Source: Tolypeutes matacus (taxonomy: Eukaryota; Chordata; Mammalia; Cingulata; Chlamyphoridae). Taken from it: a DNA stretch of 64,000 nt. The DNA lies in NCBI GenBank assembly GCA_026826555.1, contig JAKSZT010054334.1, positions 34,282,070 to 34,346,069 on the forward strand, in the 5' to 3' direction. Below, one piece after another: positions 1 to 10,727 of this stretch; position 1 is the stretch's first letter, and the number at the start of each line of letters is the position of its first letter. Below the pieces are notes generated by a model that saw nothing but the letters and a program-made list of their open reading frames with translations, ran no database searches and was not told the DNA's origin. The translations under genes were made by a program, and so were the position numbers.

Positions 1-838
1 TTTTTTTTTTTTTTAAAGCCAAATGCAGGACCCAAAATAATTCCTCCTCTAGACCACCCCCTTACGGAAGGGACCCTAGCTGGGCCCGTGGAAATCAATC
101 AAGCACGTCCCACTTTCCGGACTCCCCAGGTTAGCTGAAACTCTGATGTTAGTCAGTGAGGAGTGCTAAAGACGGCGGATTCCGCCCCTTCTGGCGCCGA
201 GCTCCAGCGTCACCGGGCTGCTCAGTAAATCAGTTTGAGTGCAGATTCGCGTCTGCTCTCAGCCTGGTGCTGCTTCAGGTCGGCTTATCTGCTCCCCAAA
301 GCTATGGGGCGGTGCAGGCAGCCAGATCGATGTCTAAAAATATAAAATACCCTTCCCTGTCTTCCAACCGAACCCTCCCTTCTTTGGGAAGTGTCCCTTC
401 CTCCTGGCTCCGCAGCGGCCAGGGTCTTATCCCTGGGTGGCTAGGGAAATCAGCTGTTGCCCGACCAAAATCCCCCTCCGGTTCACCGGGTGCTGACTAG
501 CTTTTTGCTCTGCTCACACAAGGTCCAAGGGGCGCCAGGCAGCCAGCTCCCCAGAAAATAAAACTTTTTCGCCCCCGCCCGCGGCTCCAAATGGCCGTTT
601 TATTATTTATTTCCGTAACCGCGGGGCTCAGCCGCCTGTGCCAACCTCCACCGGCAGCCTCAAAACTCACGAATCTCCACCGTTCGGTCCACGCCGCCGA
701 TCCGCGCAGATAGATGACCCAAGCCTCTCACTCCACGCGTGCACAGCACAGACCCCCGGGCAGGACCCCGTCCCCAATCCGCCTTGCTCTGGGAGCTTGC
801 AGTGTGCGCCCTCCTACACCAACGCCATCTTGCCCCCT
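1..838 (-). mobile_element. GC-rich tail of the composite L1, origin unknown
   Basis: Read on the minus strand, the segment begins GGCACAGAATAGAGGGGG, then CAAGATGGCG (a YY1-like motif), and ends in poly(A). It is clearly richer in G+C and CpG than the surrounding DNA. It has no long minus-strand ORF. The plus-strand frames across it lack any recognisable domain. Two diverged copies of a unit of about 221 bp share CAGGCAGCCAG at 315-325 and 536-546, with similar bases on both sides. It could be promoter-like sequence of another retroelement, a 5' UTR, or a captured host GC-rich sequence. I do not recognise the family. Confidence 0.6.
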
Positions 839-841
839 CTA

Positions 842-2053
842 TTCTGTGCCTTTAAACTCCCCCCTTTCATTTCTGATTGTATTTATTTGCATCTTATCTC
901 TTTTTTTCTTTGTTAGTCTAGAGAGGGGTTTGTCAATTTTATTGATCTTCTCAAAGAACCAGCTTTTGGTTTTGTTGATTTTCTCTATTGCTTTTCTGTT
1001 CTCATTTTCATATATTTTCACTCTAATCTTTATTATTTCTTTCCTTCTTTTTGCTTTGGGATTGGTTTGCTGTTCTTTTTCTAGTTTCTCAAGTTGTTCA
1101 GTTAAATCGTTGAGTTTAGCTTTTTCTTGGTTCTTAATACAGGCATTTAGGGCTGTAAATTTCCCTCTCAAGACTGCCTTTGCTGTATCCCATAAGTTTT
1201 GATATGTTGTGTTCTCATTTTCATTTGTCTCAATATATTTACTGATTTCACTTGCAATTTCTTCTTTGACCCACTGAATATTTAGGAGTGTGTTGTTCAG
1301 TCTCCACACATTTGCAAATTTACTTTTTTCCTGTCTGTTATTGATTTCTAGTTTCATTCCATTATGATCTGAGAAGGTGCTTTGTATAATTTCAATCTTT
1401 TTATATTTATTGAGAGCTGTATTGTGACCTAACATGTGGTCTATCCTGGAGAAAGATCCATGGGCACTTGAGAAGAATGTATAACCCGCTGATTTTGGAT
1501 GCAGTGTTCTGTGTATGTCTGTTAGGTCTAACTTGTTTATCATATTGTTCAAGTTCTCTGTTTCCTTGTTGATCTTCTGTCTAGTTGTTCTATCTAATGA
1601 TGTGAGAGGGGTGTTGAAGTCTCTGACAATTATCGTAGAAATGTCTATTTCTCCCTTCAGTTTTGCCAGAGTTTGTCTCATATATTTTGGGGCACCCTGG
1701 TTAGGTGCGTAGATATTTATGACTGTTATATCTTCCTGGAGGATCGTCCCTTTTATTAATATATAATGGCCTTCCACATCTCTTATCACTTTTTTGCATT
1801 TGAAGTCTGTTTTGTCTTATATTAGTATAGCTACCCCTGCTCTTTTCTGTTTACTATTCGCATGGAGTATCTTTTTCCAAACTTTTACTTTCAGCTGGCT
1901 TGTATCCTTGGGTCTGAGGTGAGTTTCTTGTAAGCAGCATATGGATGGCTCATGGTTTTTTATCCATTCTGTCAGCCTGTATCTTTTGATTGGGTAATTT
2001 AATCCATTCACATTCAATGATATTACTGAAAATGCACTCTTTTTTTCCTCCAT
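842..2053 (-). pseudogene. L1 ORF2 fragment: AP-like endonuclease domain plus linker, no reverse transcriptase
   Basis: The frame encodes about 400 residues from a start at 2053. Endonuclease motifs of L1 ORF2p appear in order: SLNVNGLN near residue 13, QETHL near 42, RAGVAIL near 72, then INIYAPN, DFNTP, FSRIDH and SDHN. In L1 this domain nicks target DNA for target-primed reverse transcription. One in-frame TAA at 1817-1819 interrupts it where relatives have serine in an S-DKTDFK motif; the same frame continues beyond. After a lysine-rich linker, L1 similarity ends at RNERGEFK and three chimeric codons lead to a stop at 839-841. The Z, reverse transcriptase and cysteine-rich regions are missing. 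The residue before DFNTP is R where G is common. Not functional as it stands. Confidence 0.88.
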
Positions 2054-2134
2054 TTTATTCTTTGGTTTTCATATGTCATCTTATTTTTGTCTCTCTTTTT
2101 ACTCTTTTGGTTATCCTTTCTGCTTTTCTTTCTT

Positions 2135-3122
2135 CTATACTCTCCTCCAAGCCTCTCTCTCCTGTCTTTTTCTTTCAGGTTCTAAGGCTTCCTTTAATAT
2201 TTCCTGCAAAGGTGGATTCTTTTTTGCAAACTCTCTTAGTTTCTGTTTGTTTGTGAATACTTTATATTCACCTTCATATTTGAAGGACAGTTTTGCTGGA
2301 TAAAGAATTCTCGGCTGGCAGTTTTTCTCTTTCAGTTTCCTGATTGTATCATACCACTGTCTTCTTGCCTCCATGGTTTCTGAAGAGAAATCTGCACTAA
2401 GTCTTACTGGACGTCCTTTGTACGTGATCGTTTGCTTCTCTCTTGCTGCTCTGAGAATTTTCTCTTTATCTTTTACATTTGATATTCTGAATAATATGTG
2501 TCTTGGCATAGGTCTATTTGGATTTATTCTTATTGGGGTACAGTGTGCTTCTTGGACATGTAAGTTCATTTCTTTTGTGAGAGTTGGGAAATTTTCAGCT
2601 ATTATTTCCTCAAATACTCTTTCTGCCCCTTTTCCATTCTCTTCTCCTTCAGGAACTCCCATGACACATATGTTCTTGCGTTTTGTGTTGTCATTCAGCC
2701 CTCTGAGCCCCTGCTCAATTTTTTCCATTCTTTTCTCTCTCTGTTCTTTTTTCTCTTCAATTTTAGCTGCTGTCTTCAGTATCACTTATTCTTTCTTCTA
2801 TCATTTCGAGTCTGCTGCTGTATGCTTCAAATGTATTTTTGACTTCACCTATTGTGTCTTTCATTCCCATGAACTCCGTTACTTTTCTGTTCAGTGTTTC
2901 AAATTCTTCTTTGGGTTCGCTCAATGACTTATTGATGTCATTGATCTCTTTAACTATATTCTCTTTCGTCTCATTAATTTGATTTTGGAAATTTGTGCTC
3001 ATTTCACTGATTAGTTCTTTCAAATTCTGCATCTCTTCTGGGACTTTGATGTATTCCTTTTCTTGGGCCATTTCTTCTATTTTCTTAGTATGGCTCATAA
3101 TTTTTTGCTGGTGCTTAGGCAT
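2135..3122 (-). pseudogene. L1 ORF1 (RNA-binding coiled-coil chaperone), one frameshift
   Basis: ORF1p forms trimers that coat L1 RNA and act as a nucleic-acid chaperone. The frame starts at 3122 (MPKHQQKIMSH...) and its first 110 or so residues are a Glu/Lys/Asn-rich coiled coil, ending in ERISDTED. A frameshift near 2763-2785 moves it to the next frame. That frame holds the RRM-like region with VMGVPEGEE, FRISNVKDKEKILRAAREK and the C-terminal domain (VRLSADFSSETMEARRQW, ILYPAKL), ending at 2135. The total of about 330 codons is close to normal L1 ORF1 length. A tract resembling ATACTGAAGAC at the break suggests a small slippage deletion. The spacer to ORF2 is about 80 bp, as in ordinary bicistronic L1. 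Confidence 0.9.
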
Positions 3123-4245
3123 CTGGTTAGTTTGTATTTTACTTAGATGCTCTATCTCTTTCTCTTTTATGGGGTTTTAGTGGCAGGAGGCTGTGAGTTA
3201 CCACAGCTCTTTGATTTTTGGTCAACCTTGATTGTTAGGATTGTTCTGCTGGTTGCTTGAAACTGGGCACTGGACCCAGTAATTGGTTGTAGAGTCGTTT
3301 CCTAGGGCCTTGGGCAGGGAGGCTATAGAGGCCAGGAAAAGCCTCTCATTAATTTTCTTATGTGCACTTCCTTGGTCTGCCAGGAGATGACGCTTGTTGG
3401 CAGCTCTCAATTCAATGCCTGGTTGGAGCGTATTTGTTGTGACACAGGCCAGATCAATGTGATAGAGTTTCCTGTCTGGGGGCTAAGAGCCCTGTGATTC
3501 AAACTTTCTGAGACAGTTCTCCAGACTTCTCTCGTAGCACCCCCCTTTTCCCAGCTAGGAAATATTTCCACTCACTTCTGAATCCTCAACAATCAGTCCC
3601 TGTTAGTAGAGGAGGAGATTGGGAGGTTTGTATATCTTTAGCCCCTTGCAGGCTCCAAGGCAAACAATGGCGCAGCCCCACCCAGCCTGGAAGGGCTCTT
3701 GGGACAGGGCAGACCAAACCTGGGAGTCCAAAGCAGGGTCAGCCCCAGGCTCCCTCTCCCCTCTCCCGTGGAGTCCTCAACAATTAGTCCAGGCTAGAAG
3801 AGAGGGAGGTTGGGAGGGTCGGATTTCTCCAGTCCTTTCTAGGATCCCAGGGCAAACCGCCATGTGGAAGGGTCCGTGAGGCTCCGCAGCCCAAATTTCA
3901 GTTCAAAACCTGAGTCAGCCTAAGGCTGTGTCCCTCTCTCTCCCCTTTCCGGGAGTGGCAGATCCCTGAAGCCCCCTTTGTCTGTGGTCGCAGGCCCAGA
4001 GGCCCGAGAATTCTGAGGAGTGTGGGGAAGGGTGCCGGCAGAAGCAGAAGCTGCTACTTGCAACTCACAGTTCTGTTGTCACGATTTCCCTCTTCTGTCC
4101 CTCTCTCCTCTGGGTGGTGTGCAGCCTTCACCTGCTGTCCTAAACCCTAGAAGATCTTTTTCCGGGCTGTTTCCGCTTGTCCTCTAGCTATTTTTCTGGA
4201 GACGAGATTTCCGTGTCTTACTAGTCCACCATCTTCCTGGAAGTC
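3123..4245 (-). promoter_or_regulatory. L1 5' UTR with repeated monomer-like units
   Basis: GC-rich sequence upstream of ORF1 begins near 4245 with a motif resembling the YY1-bound start of other L1s. Two units share TCCTCAACAATNAGTCC at 3584 and 3774 (190 bp apart), each followed by related GGGAGG-rich text and preceded by a CCCTCTCCC-rich stretch; part of a third unit extends to about 3970. Repeated 5' UTR units are known promoter monomers in rodent L1. Promoter function here is inferred. Confidence 0.7.
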
Positions 4246-4255
4246 CTCAATGGAC

Positions 4256-4697
4256 TTCTTAATGTTTAGGTCACATAGCAAAGGGGAATTAACGTTGCAG
4301 ATGGATGACTGATAGGAAGATTATTCTGGATTATCCATGTGGGCCCAGTGTAATCACAGGGGATTACACTATGGAAGAGGGAGGCAGAAGAGTTAATATC
4401 AGAGTGATACAACGTGAGAAAGACTGGACCAGATGGCTCTGACTTTGACGATGTGTAAGAGGCCCATGAACCAAGGAATGCTGGCAGCTTCTGGAAGCTG
4501 GAGAAGGCATGAAAAAAGGATTCTTCCTTAAAGCCTCTGGGAAGAAAACCAGGCTTCCAAACGCCTTGAGTTTAACCCAGTAAGACACATTTCAGATTTC
4601 AGCCCTGCAGAATTGTAAGGTAATAATAAATTTTATGTTGCTTTATGCCACTGAGTTTGTGGTAATTTGTTACATTCGCAAAAGGAAACTAACACAG
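4256..4697 (+). mobile_element. MLT1-type LTR (ERVL-MaLR), 5' part lost
   Basis: The 3' half matches the MLT1 pattern as I recall it: a polyadenylation signal (AATAAA at 4624-4629), then GCCACTGAGTTTGTGGTAATTTGTTAC and a terminal ...AACTAACACAG. The body shows GGCAGAAGAG and a GGAATGCTGGCAGC-like stretch typical of these LTRs. The young L1 abuts its left side. Confidence 0.6.
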
Positions 4698-5460
4698 TCT
4701 ATTTTTTATAAAGTATACACACGGCTGAATTATAAAGAAGGTTCTGAATTCTTAAATTTTAATCAATTGGAAACAAAAGTTAAATTTTTCCCTAAAATTA
4801 AAATGTTTAATGCTAGCTTTACTGTAAACTTTGTATTTTAAATAGTAACTTAACTGAGATTACAGCATTCTTCATCTTTTCCCTTTCGTGAATTTATGTT
4901 TCTTAGCTCTTTCAAAATCTGCTTCAAAAGCTATCTATTACAAAACATATTTTTGGATTAGTCCCATCAAATCTCAGCTCTAGTCTGTTTTTCCAGCAAA
5001 AAATTAATAATTGAAAAGAATTTGGAGTTGTTGATAATTATCAAATAATTTCTTTTTGATTTTGGAATGCATTTTCAACAAATATACTGAGTATATTGTT
5101 GCAATAAAATAAGCAGAGAACTAATGTACTAAATGTACTTTGGTGTACACTTAACTATATTGTATTTTGATGAATTTTATTGGTAAATTTCTATCAATAA
5201 CTGCCTGGGAGCTATGAAAAACTGATCTCTCCAAACACCATTCTATTTCTGCAACCCAGGAGTATTGAAAGAAAAATCAGAAAAATATGGCCCATTAAAA
5301 TTGTAGCCTACAAAAACTTAATATAAAATGTTTTAGATTGGTCATCCTCAAAGTTGTTTTGAAACTGTAATAAATGAAATTAGAGAATCTTCTAAATTCA
5401 AAATAACTAATTTTTACATATTCATCATATTATATTGCTATAATGTCAGAAGTTATTCCT
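4698..5460. other. AT-rich unique sequence, nothing recognised
   Basis: There is no recognisable repeat, coding frame or structured element. Short open frames here are chance products of AT-rich DNA. Confidence 0.5.
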
Positions 5461-6290
5461 TTTTTAAAAACTTTTTTCTATGGAAAATTTTAAATATATA
5501 CAAAAGTAAACAAAATAGTATAACAAAACCCATGTACTTATCACCCAGATTGAACAATGGTCAACTCATGGCCAATATTGTTTCATCTTTCCCTAATCAA
5601 TTTCTCTCCTCACTACCTATTCTTTTGGATCACATTCCACACATTACATAAATTCATTCATATTATATTAGTATATATCTCTAAAATAAAATGTTTCTTT
5701 ATTTTAATATAAACATTACCATTTTTACACCTAAAACAACTCCTAATAATACATTTTAATATTATCAAATATCAAGGTAATCTTCAAATTTCTATTTATC
5801 TCATAAATGTCATGTTTTTTCAATATCTGAATCCAAATAAGATACACACATTGTGAATGATTGACACTAGTATAAAGTATTTTTTGGTTTAGAGGTTCCT
5901 TCTCTATCTCTTCTCTTTTCTTGCAATTTTTTTTTTTTTTTTTTTGGATGGAGAAACTAGTTCCTGTATCCTGTAGAGTCTCTCTCAGTCTGGATTTTTA
6001 CAGATTGCATCTCTGTGGTGTAGTTTAACATGTTCCTCTATTCTCTGTACTGCCTGTATATTGATAATGAGAACATTGAGAGGCTCAATCAAATTTAGGA
6101 TCAGGAGTCTCATGCTATCTGACTGCTTCTCTTTTTGTGGTAAAACAGAAAGCATATTTTTTTCTTCAGCTATTGCTTGTAAATGAATAGCTCTAGCAAT
6201 GAAATATTTAATCATAGTCCAGGAAACTTGGACATTTTTCAATATTTCCATTGTGAGATTTTCTATAATGCCGTTCCCTGATTAGAATGG
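5461..6290. mobile_element. Old L1M-type 3' region
   Basis: Phrases such as CCATGTACTTATCACCCAGA, CAACTCATGGCCAATATTG and the later CTGTAGAGTCTC...CAGTCTGGATTTTTACAGATTGCAT match recalled old mammalian L1 3' text. An 18-20 base poly-T lies at about 5928-5946. Exact subfamily and orientation were not determined. Confidence 0.5.
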
Positions 6291-6564
6291 AAAAATATCT
6301 CCTTTCATTATAACAGAAAATACTGGCTTAGGGGAGAAAAGGTCTATTTTTTAAGGAGCGCATGACTTTCTTACAAAGGGAGGTAAAAAGGGGTAATTTA
6401 AAGAATTTCTTAATTAAATAATAAAACAAAAATCTAAATACAGAATTTTTTTTTTAGTTAAGAAGACTTTATCTCTGCCCAAATGATGTTAGAAGGAATA
6501 GTAAGACTATATCTAAGAAGAAAGATTGTGTGAAGCACAGTAGGTGGTACAATAAATAAGAAAA

Positions 6565-6774
6565 ACAACAAACATTAAATGAGTATTTATTATGCATCAG
6601 GTACTATTCTAGGTTCTTTAAGAATATTATCTTATTAAATTACCAGAATGTTCTTTTTTTATAAATGAAGAAATTGAGAAAGGTTAAATAATTTGCCCAA
6701 GGTCCTCTGGTATGTGAATGCCAGACTTAGGATTCAGTCAGGCAGGAAGACTCTAGGCTTGTTCTCTGAACCTC
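6565..6774 (-). repeat. MIR SINE, antisense
   Basis: The order is typical of reverse MIR: a TATTTATTATGCATCAGGTACTATTCTAGG head, then AAATGAAGAAATTGAGAAAGG, TTTGCCCAAGGTC and GCCAGACTTAGGATTCA. Confidence 0.75.
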
Positions 6775-7190
6775 TGTGGTGAGTTGAAGTATATACCCCC
6801 AAAACCCATGTTCTTAATCTTACTCCACATTCCTGTGGGTGTGAATCCATTGTAAACAGGATCTCTTGAAGATGTTATTTAAATTAAGATGTGGTCCACT
6901 GAGTGAGGTTGGACCTTAATACAGATTATTGGAAGTCTTTATAAGCAGAAAACATTTAGATATATCAGAGGAGGAAGAAGCTGGAAGAGAAAGAAGGGAC
7001 ATCACCTTGTGACATGGGGCAGAGATTCAAGACAAGGAATGCCAAGGATTGCCAGCCATACAGAACCTACCAACCAACACTGGAAGAAGGCAATCCTTGC
7101 AGCCCCTGAAACCATGAGACAATAAATTCCGATTATTTAAGACAACCAACAGAGGGATATTTGTCATAGTGGTGGGGAAACAAGAAAACA
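6775..7190 (+). mobile_element. MaLR/MLT1-like solo LTR
   Basis: It begins TGTGGTGAGTTGAAG and includes CCCATGTTCTTAATC, a CCTGTGGGTGTGAATCC block, GTCTTTATAAGCAGA and a CAATAAATTCC polyadenylation signal near the 3' end. The same blocks recur at 18089 and, inverted, at 47036 and 37130. The 3' boundary is uncertain by about 20 bp. Confidence 0.6.
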
Positions 7191-7870
7191 TCTTAGCAAA
7201 ATTGTCTTCAACATGCACTTGGAAGGTAGACTTCCAAGAGCTGCCCTGATTTTGTTTTGCTCTTATGGATATTGTCTACTGGTTTTATGAAGAAATTTCA
7301 TTGTTTTTCATTTATTTATAGTGTAAAATCATTCCTTACAGGTACTTATATTTTATTTGCTTTATATTTTCCACAGATTGCAGAAAAAGGGACTCCATAG
7401 GTTTCTTCAGTTTGAAAAAACTAACAAACTTATTTAAGTACTAATTATATAAAATCACTCATTTGGTTGCAGGTATTTATTTTATTTACCTATTCCTTCT
7501 ATATAATCTATGCATTTAGGCTGCTCAAGTACTGGCAAATATGCATTTCCATTGCTTATTTTCAATCTAATATTTTTATTGTGTAACTAGATACAAGAAT
7601 CACCAAATACAGCAAAGAATAATAACTTCACAAACAGGCTATCCAATTATAAGGTTAGTCTTTCTTATAATTTCTGCTTTCAAGTTATAATATTTATCAG
7701 TTCATGGACTGAGAAGATGCACTAAAGCAAAAGGTAGAATGAAATTGAATGAAAAGTAAAGTTTGGCTCTAGACTGAAAGTATATTCCTCTTGTAACATC
7801 TAAGTTAGGATACACACATGCACACACACACCCATTGCATAGTTCTTCCAAACCCTTGAGAGAAGCACCA
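7191..7870. other. Unassigned AT-rich sequence
   Basis: I find no domain-bearing frame and no named repeat in this stretch. Confidence 0.4.
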
Positions 7871-7871
7871 T

Positions 7872-8045
7872 TGCATGTTGGAAAACTCATGGGCTTTGGT
7901 GTTAAATTGACTTGGGTTTGAAACTCTTCCACGTCTCTTGCTGAAAGTGTGATAGTTTGTGTAAGCTCTTAGTCCTCCTTTTTCTATAACCATAAAATGG
8001 GGATAATAATAGTATATGGCTAAAGTAATTGACTCATAGTGGTAC
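7872..8045 (+). repeat. MIR SINE
   Basis: Sense MIR order: GGCTTTGGTGTTAAATTGAC, then TTGGGTTTGAAACTC, then ATAAAATGGGGATAATAATAG. Confidence 0.75.
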
Positions 8046-8349
8046 TCAGTTCATTTTAGTTTTTATATTATTATAAATATATTTTGCTTCAAATTTTCAC
8101 CTTGTATGCCCTTCTTGGAGATTTCCTCTTGCCTCTTCCCAAATGTCTAAACTTCAAGGGTAGTGTTGAAGCATAAAGTTTAGAAAAACCAAGACTCATC
8201 TACTCTTGCCAGGTGTAAGACGTGACACATTATCAATGTGTGACATAGTATCCATATGTGACAATAATCTCGTATTGAATAGTCATTCTCAGTGACCATG
8301 GCTAGCAGGGAAAAACTGTGGAGAGGTTAGCTAAATTTCAAACCTTGGC

Positions 8350-8945
8350 CCTACCCCATTACTGTCTTTGCAACTGTGGGAAAATGCGCTAAACCTACTA
8401 AGCATCAGCCTCCACATCTGTAAAATAGGGTTAATACTACTTGTAGTATTAGGAGAAAGCTAAACTGCTATAATAAAAATGGCTCCCAAAATACAATGAC
8501 TTAAAGATGTAGTTTATTACACTGTTCTTTTGTGAGTGAGCCATGTCTTCAAGGCAACTCGTGGTCATTCAAAGACCTAGGCTTCTTCCATCATGTTACG
8601 CTGCCACTCCCTAGAGTGATGTTGTCATATATATAATGGAATCTGAGTAGCTGCCATGTCTGGGTTCTTGTGAGAATGAAAGGAAAAGTTACTGTGAAGG
8701 AAGCACACCTTGTGTCTTGAGGCCCAAACCTTAAGTCAGCATACATCACTTTGGTTCAAAGTCCCTTCACAAGAACTTAGTCACATGGACACATCTAACT
8801 GCAAGGGAGTCTGGGAAATACAGTTTTGCTAGACAGCCATAGGAGTAATGTAATGATTAAATGAGATTATCTATAGGATATATTTGTACAGTGTTTAGCA
8901 CATTGAGCCTACTGAAAAAGTCTTAGCTGGGTTATAGTGCCATTG
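8350..8945 (+). repeat. MIR SINE split by a later insertion
   Basis: The left part (to 8455) has the MIR core, with ACATCTGTAAAATAGGG. The right part (from 8841) has ATGATTAAATGAG and a GTGTTTAGCACA tail. The interruption is the LTR-like insert at 8456-8840. Confidence 0.7.
8456..8840 (-). mobile_element. MaLR-like LTR inserted in a MIR
   Basis: The insert is flanked by a perfect 5-bp duplication AGGAG (8451-8455 and 8841-8845), the size made by ERVL/MaLR elements. Internal text (CTGCTATAATAAAAATGG near the left, AACTTAGTCACATGGACACA and GGGAGTCTGGGAAATACAG near the right) resembles an antisense old mammalian LTR. The exact family is not assigned. Confidence 0.55.
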
Positions 8946-9234
8946 TGTGATATAAACATTCTGTGATCAAAGGCTTAGGTAAACAAAAGAAAATATTTAA
9001 TGAGCAAATTGATTATAATATTTGAACACTAGGTTTATTTTGAGTTCAATAAACAGTAAGATCTTACTCACATAATAAACCATTTTTTAAAAAATTTATT
9101 GAAGTATATCACTCATATATAAGAATACATAAACAATAAGTATAGAGTAATAGTTGTGAAATTACAAAACTAACATACCTAATATCATACAGGGCTCTCA
9201 TACTTTTGATGTGCTTCAGGCTACTTTGGTAAAC

Positions 9235-9345
9235 CTCCCAACAAATCAAATGAGTTAAGTAAGAATATCTCTGCTTTCGAGATGAGGAAACAAGGGTTAG
9301 AGAAGTTGGGCTGCCACCGATTACATGGCTGGGCAAAGACTGGAA
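9235..9345 (-). repeat. MIR fragment, antisense
   Basis: GAGATGAGGAAACAAGGGTT, AGAGAAGTTGGG and TTACATGGCTGGGCAAAGACTGG follow reversed MIR order. Confidence 0.5.
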
Positions 9346-9491
9346 CAGATATTTTGCATACCAATGTTCATAATGGCGTTATTTAAAATTGCCCAAAAAT
9401 GGAAGGAGCCCATGTGCCTATCAACAGATAATGGATAAACAAAATGTGGTTTATATACACAACAGAATATTGTTTAGCTAAAAGAAGGAAT
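9337..9491 (+). repeat. Left copy of a 155-bp direct repeat (L1 3' fragment)
   Basis: By eye it is identical to 10728-10882 apart from one base (CCCAAAAATGG here, CCCAAAGATGG there). The content is the L1 3' end of ORF2/3' UTR (CCTATCAACAGATAATGGAT). The left flank continues as MIR; the right flank is unrelated to L1. Confidence 0.9.
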
Positions 9492-10357
9492 CCAGAGATG
9501 GAGCAGGGCTTTGAATACAGGTGTTTTAACAGCTGACTTTTTCACCATCAATGGCAAAAAAAGTGGAAAGAAAGACGATTGACATATATAAATATATATT
9601 TAGGAACTTTGGATAGTGAGTCGCATTCAAGGGAAAAGCACTCCAAAAAAGTGAATCAAGAGAATTATTTCCTATGTTATACATCACTGCCATTAGTGGA
9701 TAAAAAAGTAATCGTTAGAAACTTAACTACAAAGGTTATCTTGGCATTGTGTTTTGTTTTATTTATGGATTATTTTAATTAAGTAGTTAAAAATCTATTT
9801 GGTCTTTCTTCCAGGATCATCCCCTGACCATAAATTATAACCTTGTCTATAACATTTTCTGAATAATGGAGACCCTATGAAAGAAATTGCCTGCAAACAC
9901 ATGAACACATTCATAAAACCAATTAATCAGAATTTGTTAGTGAACATCAGAGATTATCAGAAATTTAGGATTAAGTAGGGGAATCTAGTAAGACACAAAA
10001 AAGACTAGGATGATGGAAAAATACAATATAATGTGAGAGTGAACAATTGAAAGTATTTTATTTTTGTAGAATCAGTCAAATATATTTCCAAATATATGAA
10101 TATCAGTGTATATGCCCTTCTGCTCCCCACAATTTTTATGCCTCATTTGTACTCTTAAAAGACCAGTGGAGCTTAAGATGAATTTCAAATGATAGCTAAG
10201 ATTTGTATAGTACCTACAAGGAAGAAGGAATGACATTTCAGGCATAATAAGGAATAGCATGAACAAAGGTGAGGTGCTCATCATGTGATAAAACTGATCT
10301 GTCCTAAGGAAGGTTTATTTTTGAACCATTAAGGAGAAAAACTTTGAGGTGATATAT

Positions 10358-10470
10358 ATATATAGTGGTTATGGGCATAGATTTTAGGAACCAGACAGAC
10401 CTGAATTTGATTCCTGGGCCTACACTTATAACTGTATAATCTTTGACATGTTTCTTATCTTCTCCAAGTG
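10358..10470 (+). repeat. MIR SINE
   Basis: Shows AGTGGTTATGGGCATAGATT, then CCAGACAGACCTGAATTTGA, then a decayed tail, in sense MIR order. Confidence 0.65.
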
Positions 10471-10491
10471 TTTTGCTTTTTAATTTTTAAG

Positions 10492-10727
10492 GATTCAAAA
10501 AAAAAATTATCCCCTCCCACCCCCGATTACTCCCTCATCTGTCTGCTCATCTTCCTCAGGAGGCACTGGGAACGAACCCCAGACCTCCTAAGTGGGAGGC
10601 AAGTGTCCAACTGTTTGAGCCACTTCCATGCGCTGCGGCTCATAGCAAGCTCGTTGGCACTGGGAACCGAACCCGGGACCTCTCATATGGGGGCCGGGCA
10701 CCCAATTGCTTGAGCCACATCCGCTCC
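10492..10727 (-). mobile_element. Dimeric xenarthran tRNA-derived SINE
   Basis: Two tRNA-like heads lie in tandem on the minus strand. The outer head begins GGAGCGGATGTGGCTCAAGC at 10727 and its B box (complement of GGGAACCGAACCC) is at 10662-10674. The second head has its B box complement (CTGGGAACGAACCCC) at 10566-10580. An oligo-T run follows on the sense strand after GATAA, consistent with a Pol III terminator. The flanks beside the SINE itself show no short duplication. Confidence 0.85.

Larger units (their letters stand above)
1..4245 (-). mobile_element. Composite LINE-1: 5' UTR, ORF1, endonuclease part of ORF2, then a GC-rich tail and poly(A)
   Basis: On the minus strand the element starts near 4245 with a typical L1 5' end (AGATGGTGGACTAG). 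It continues through a 5' UTR of about 1.1 kb, an ORF1 frame and an ORF2 frame. L1 homology stops near 842, before the reverse transcriptase domain. The next 838 bases are GC-rich, unlike an L1 3' UTR, and end in at least 14 A on the minus strand (poly-T at 1-14). Poly(A) on the far side of the tail fits one retrotransposed RNA spanning L1 and tail. The target duplication cannot be checked because the left flank lies outside the window. The right end sits against an MLT1-type LTR at 4256. The alternative is an L1 that was broken by a second insertion at 842. Confidence 0.8.
9492..10727 (-). mobile_element. 1,236-bp insert: SINE 5' end plus about 1 kb of adjoining sequence
   Basis: The segment lies between the two 155-bp direct repeats. 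Its right edge coincides with the 5' end of a minus-strand xenarthran SINE. The rest is AT-rich sequence containing a MIR (about 10360-10470). No poly-T is seen at 9492, so a normal poly(A)-ended insertion is not evident. It may be a SINE read-through (3' transduction), another duplication process, or an assembly join. Confidence 0.55.

Noticed and set aside
842..842. Simple inversion of a single L1 (twin priming) as the cause of the left structure
   Set aside because: The tail is not L1 sequence in either orientation that I can recognise, and it shares the L1's strand with poly(A) at its end.
156..1202. Plus-strand frames across the L1 composite
   Set aside because: They lie antisense to the L1 and tail, overlap ORF2 in reverse and have no domain.
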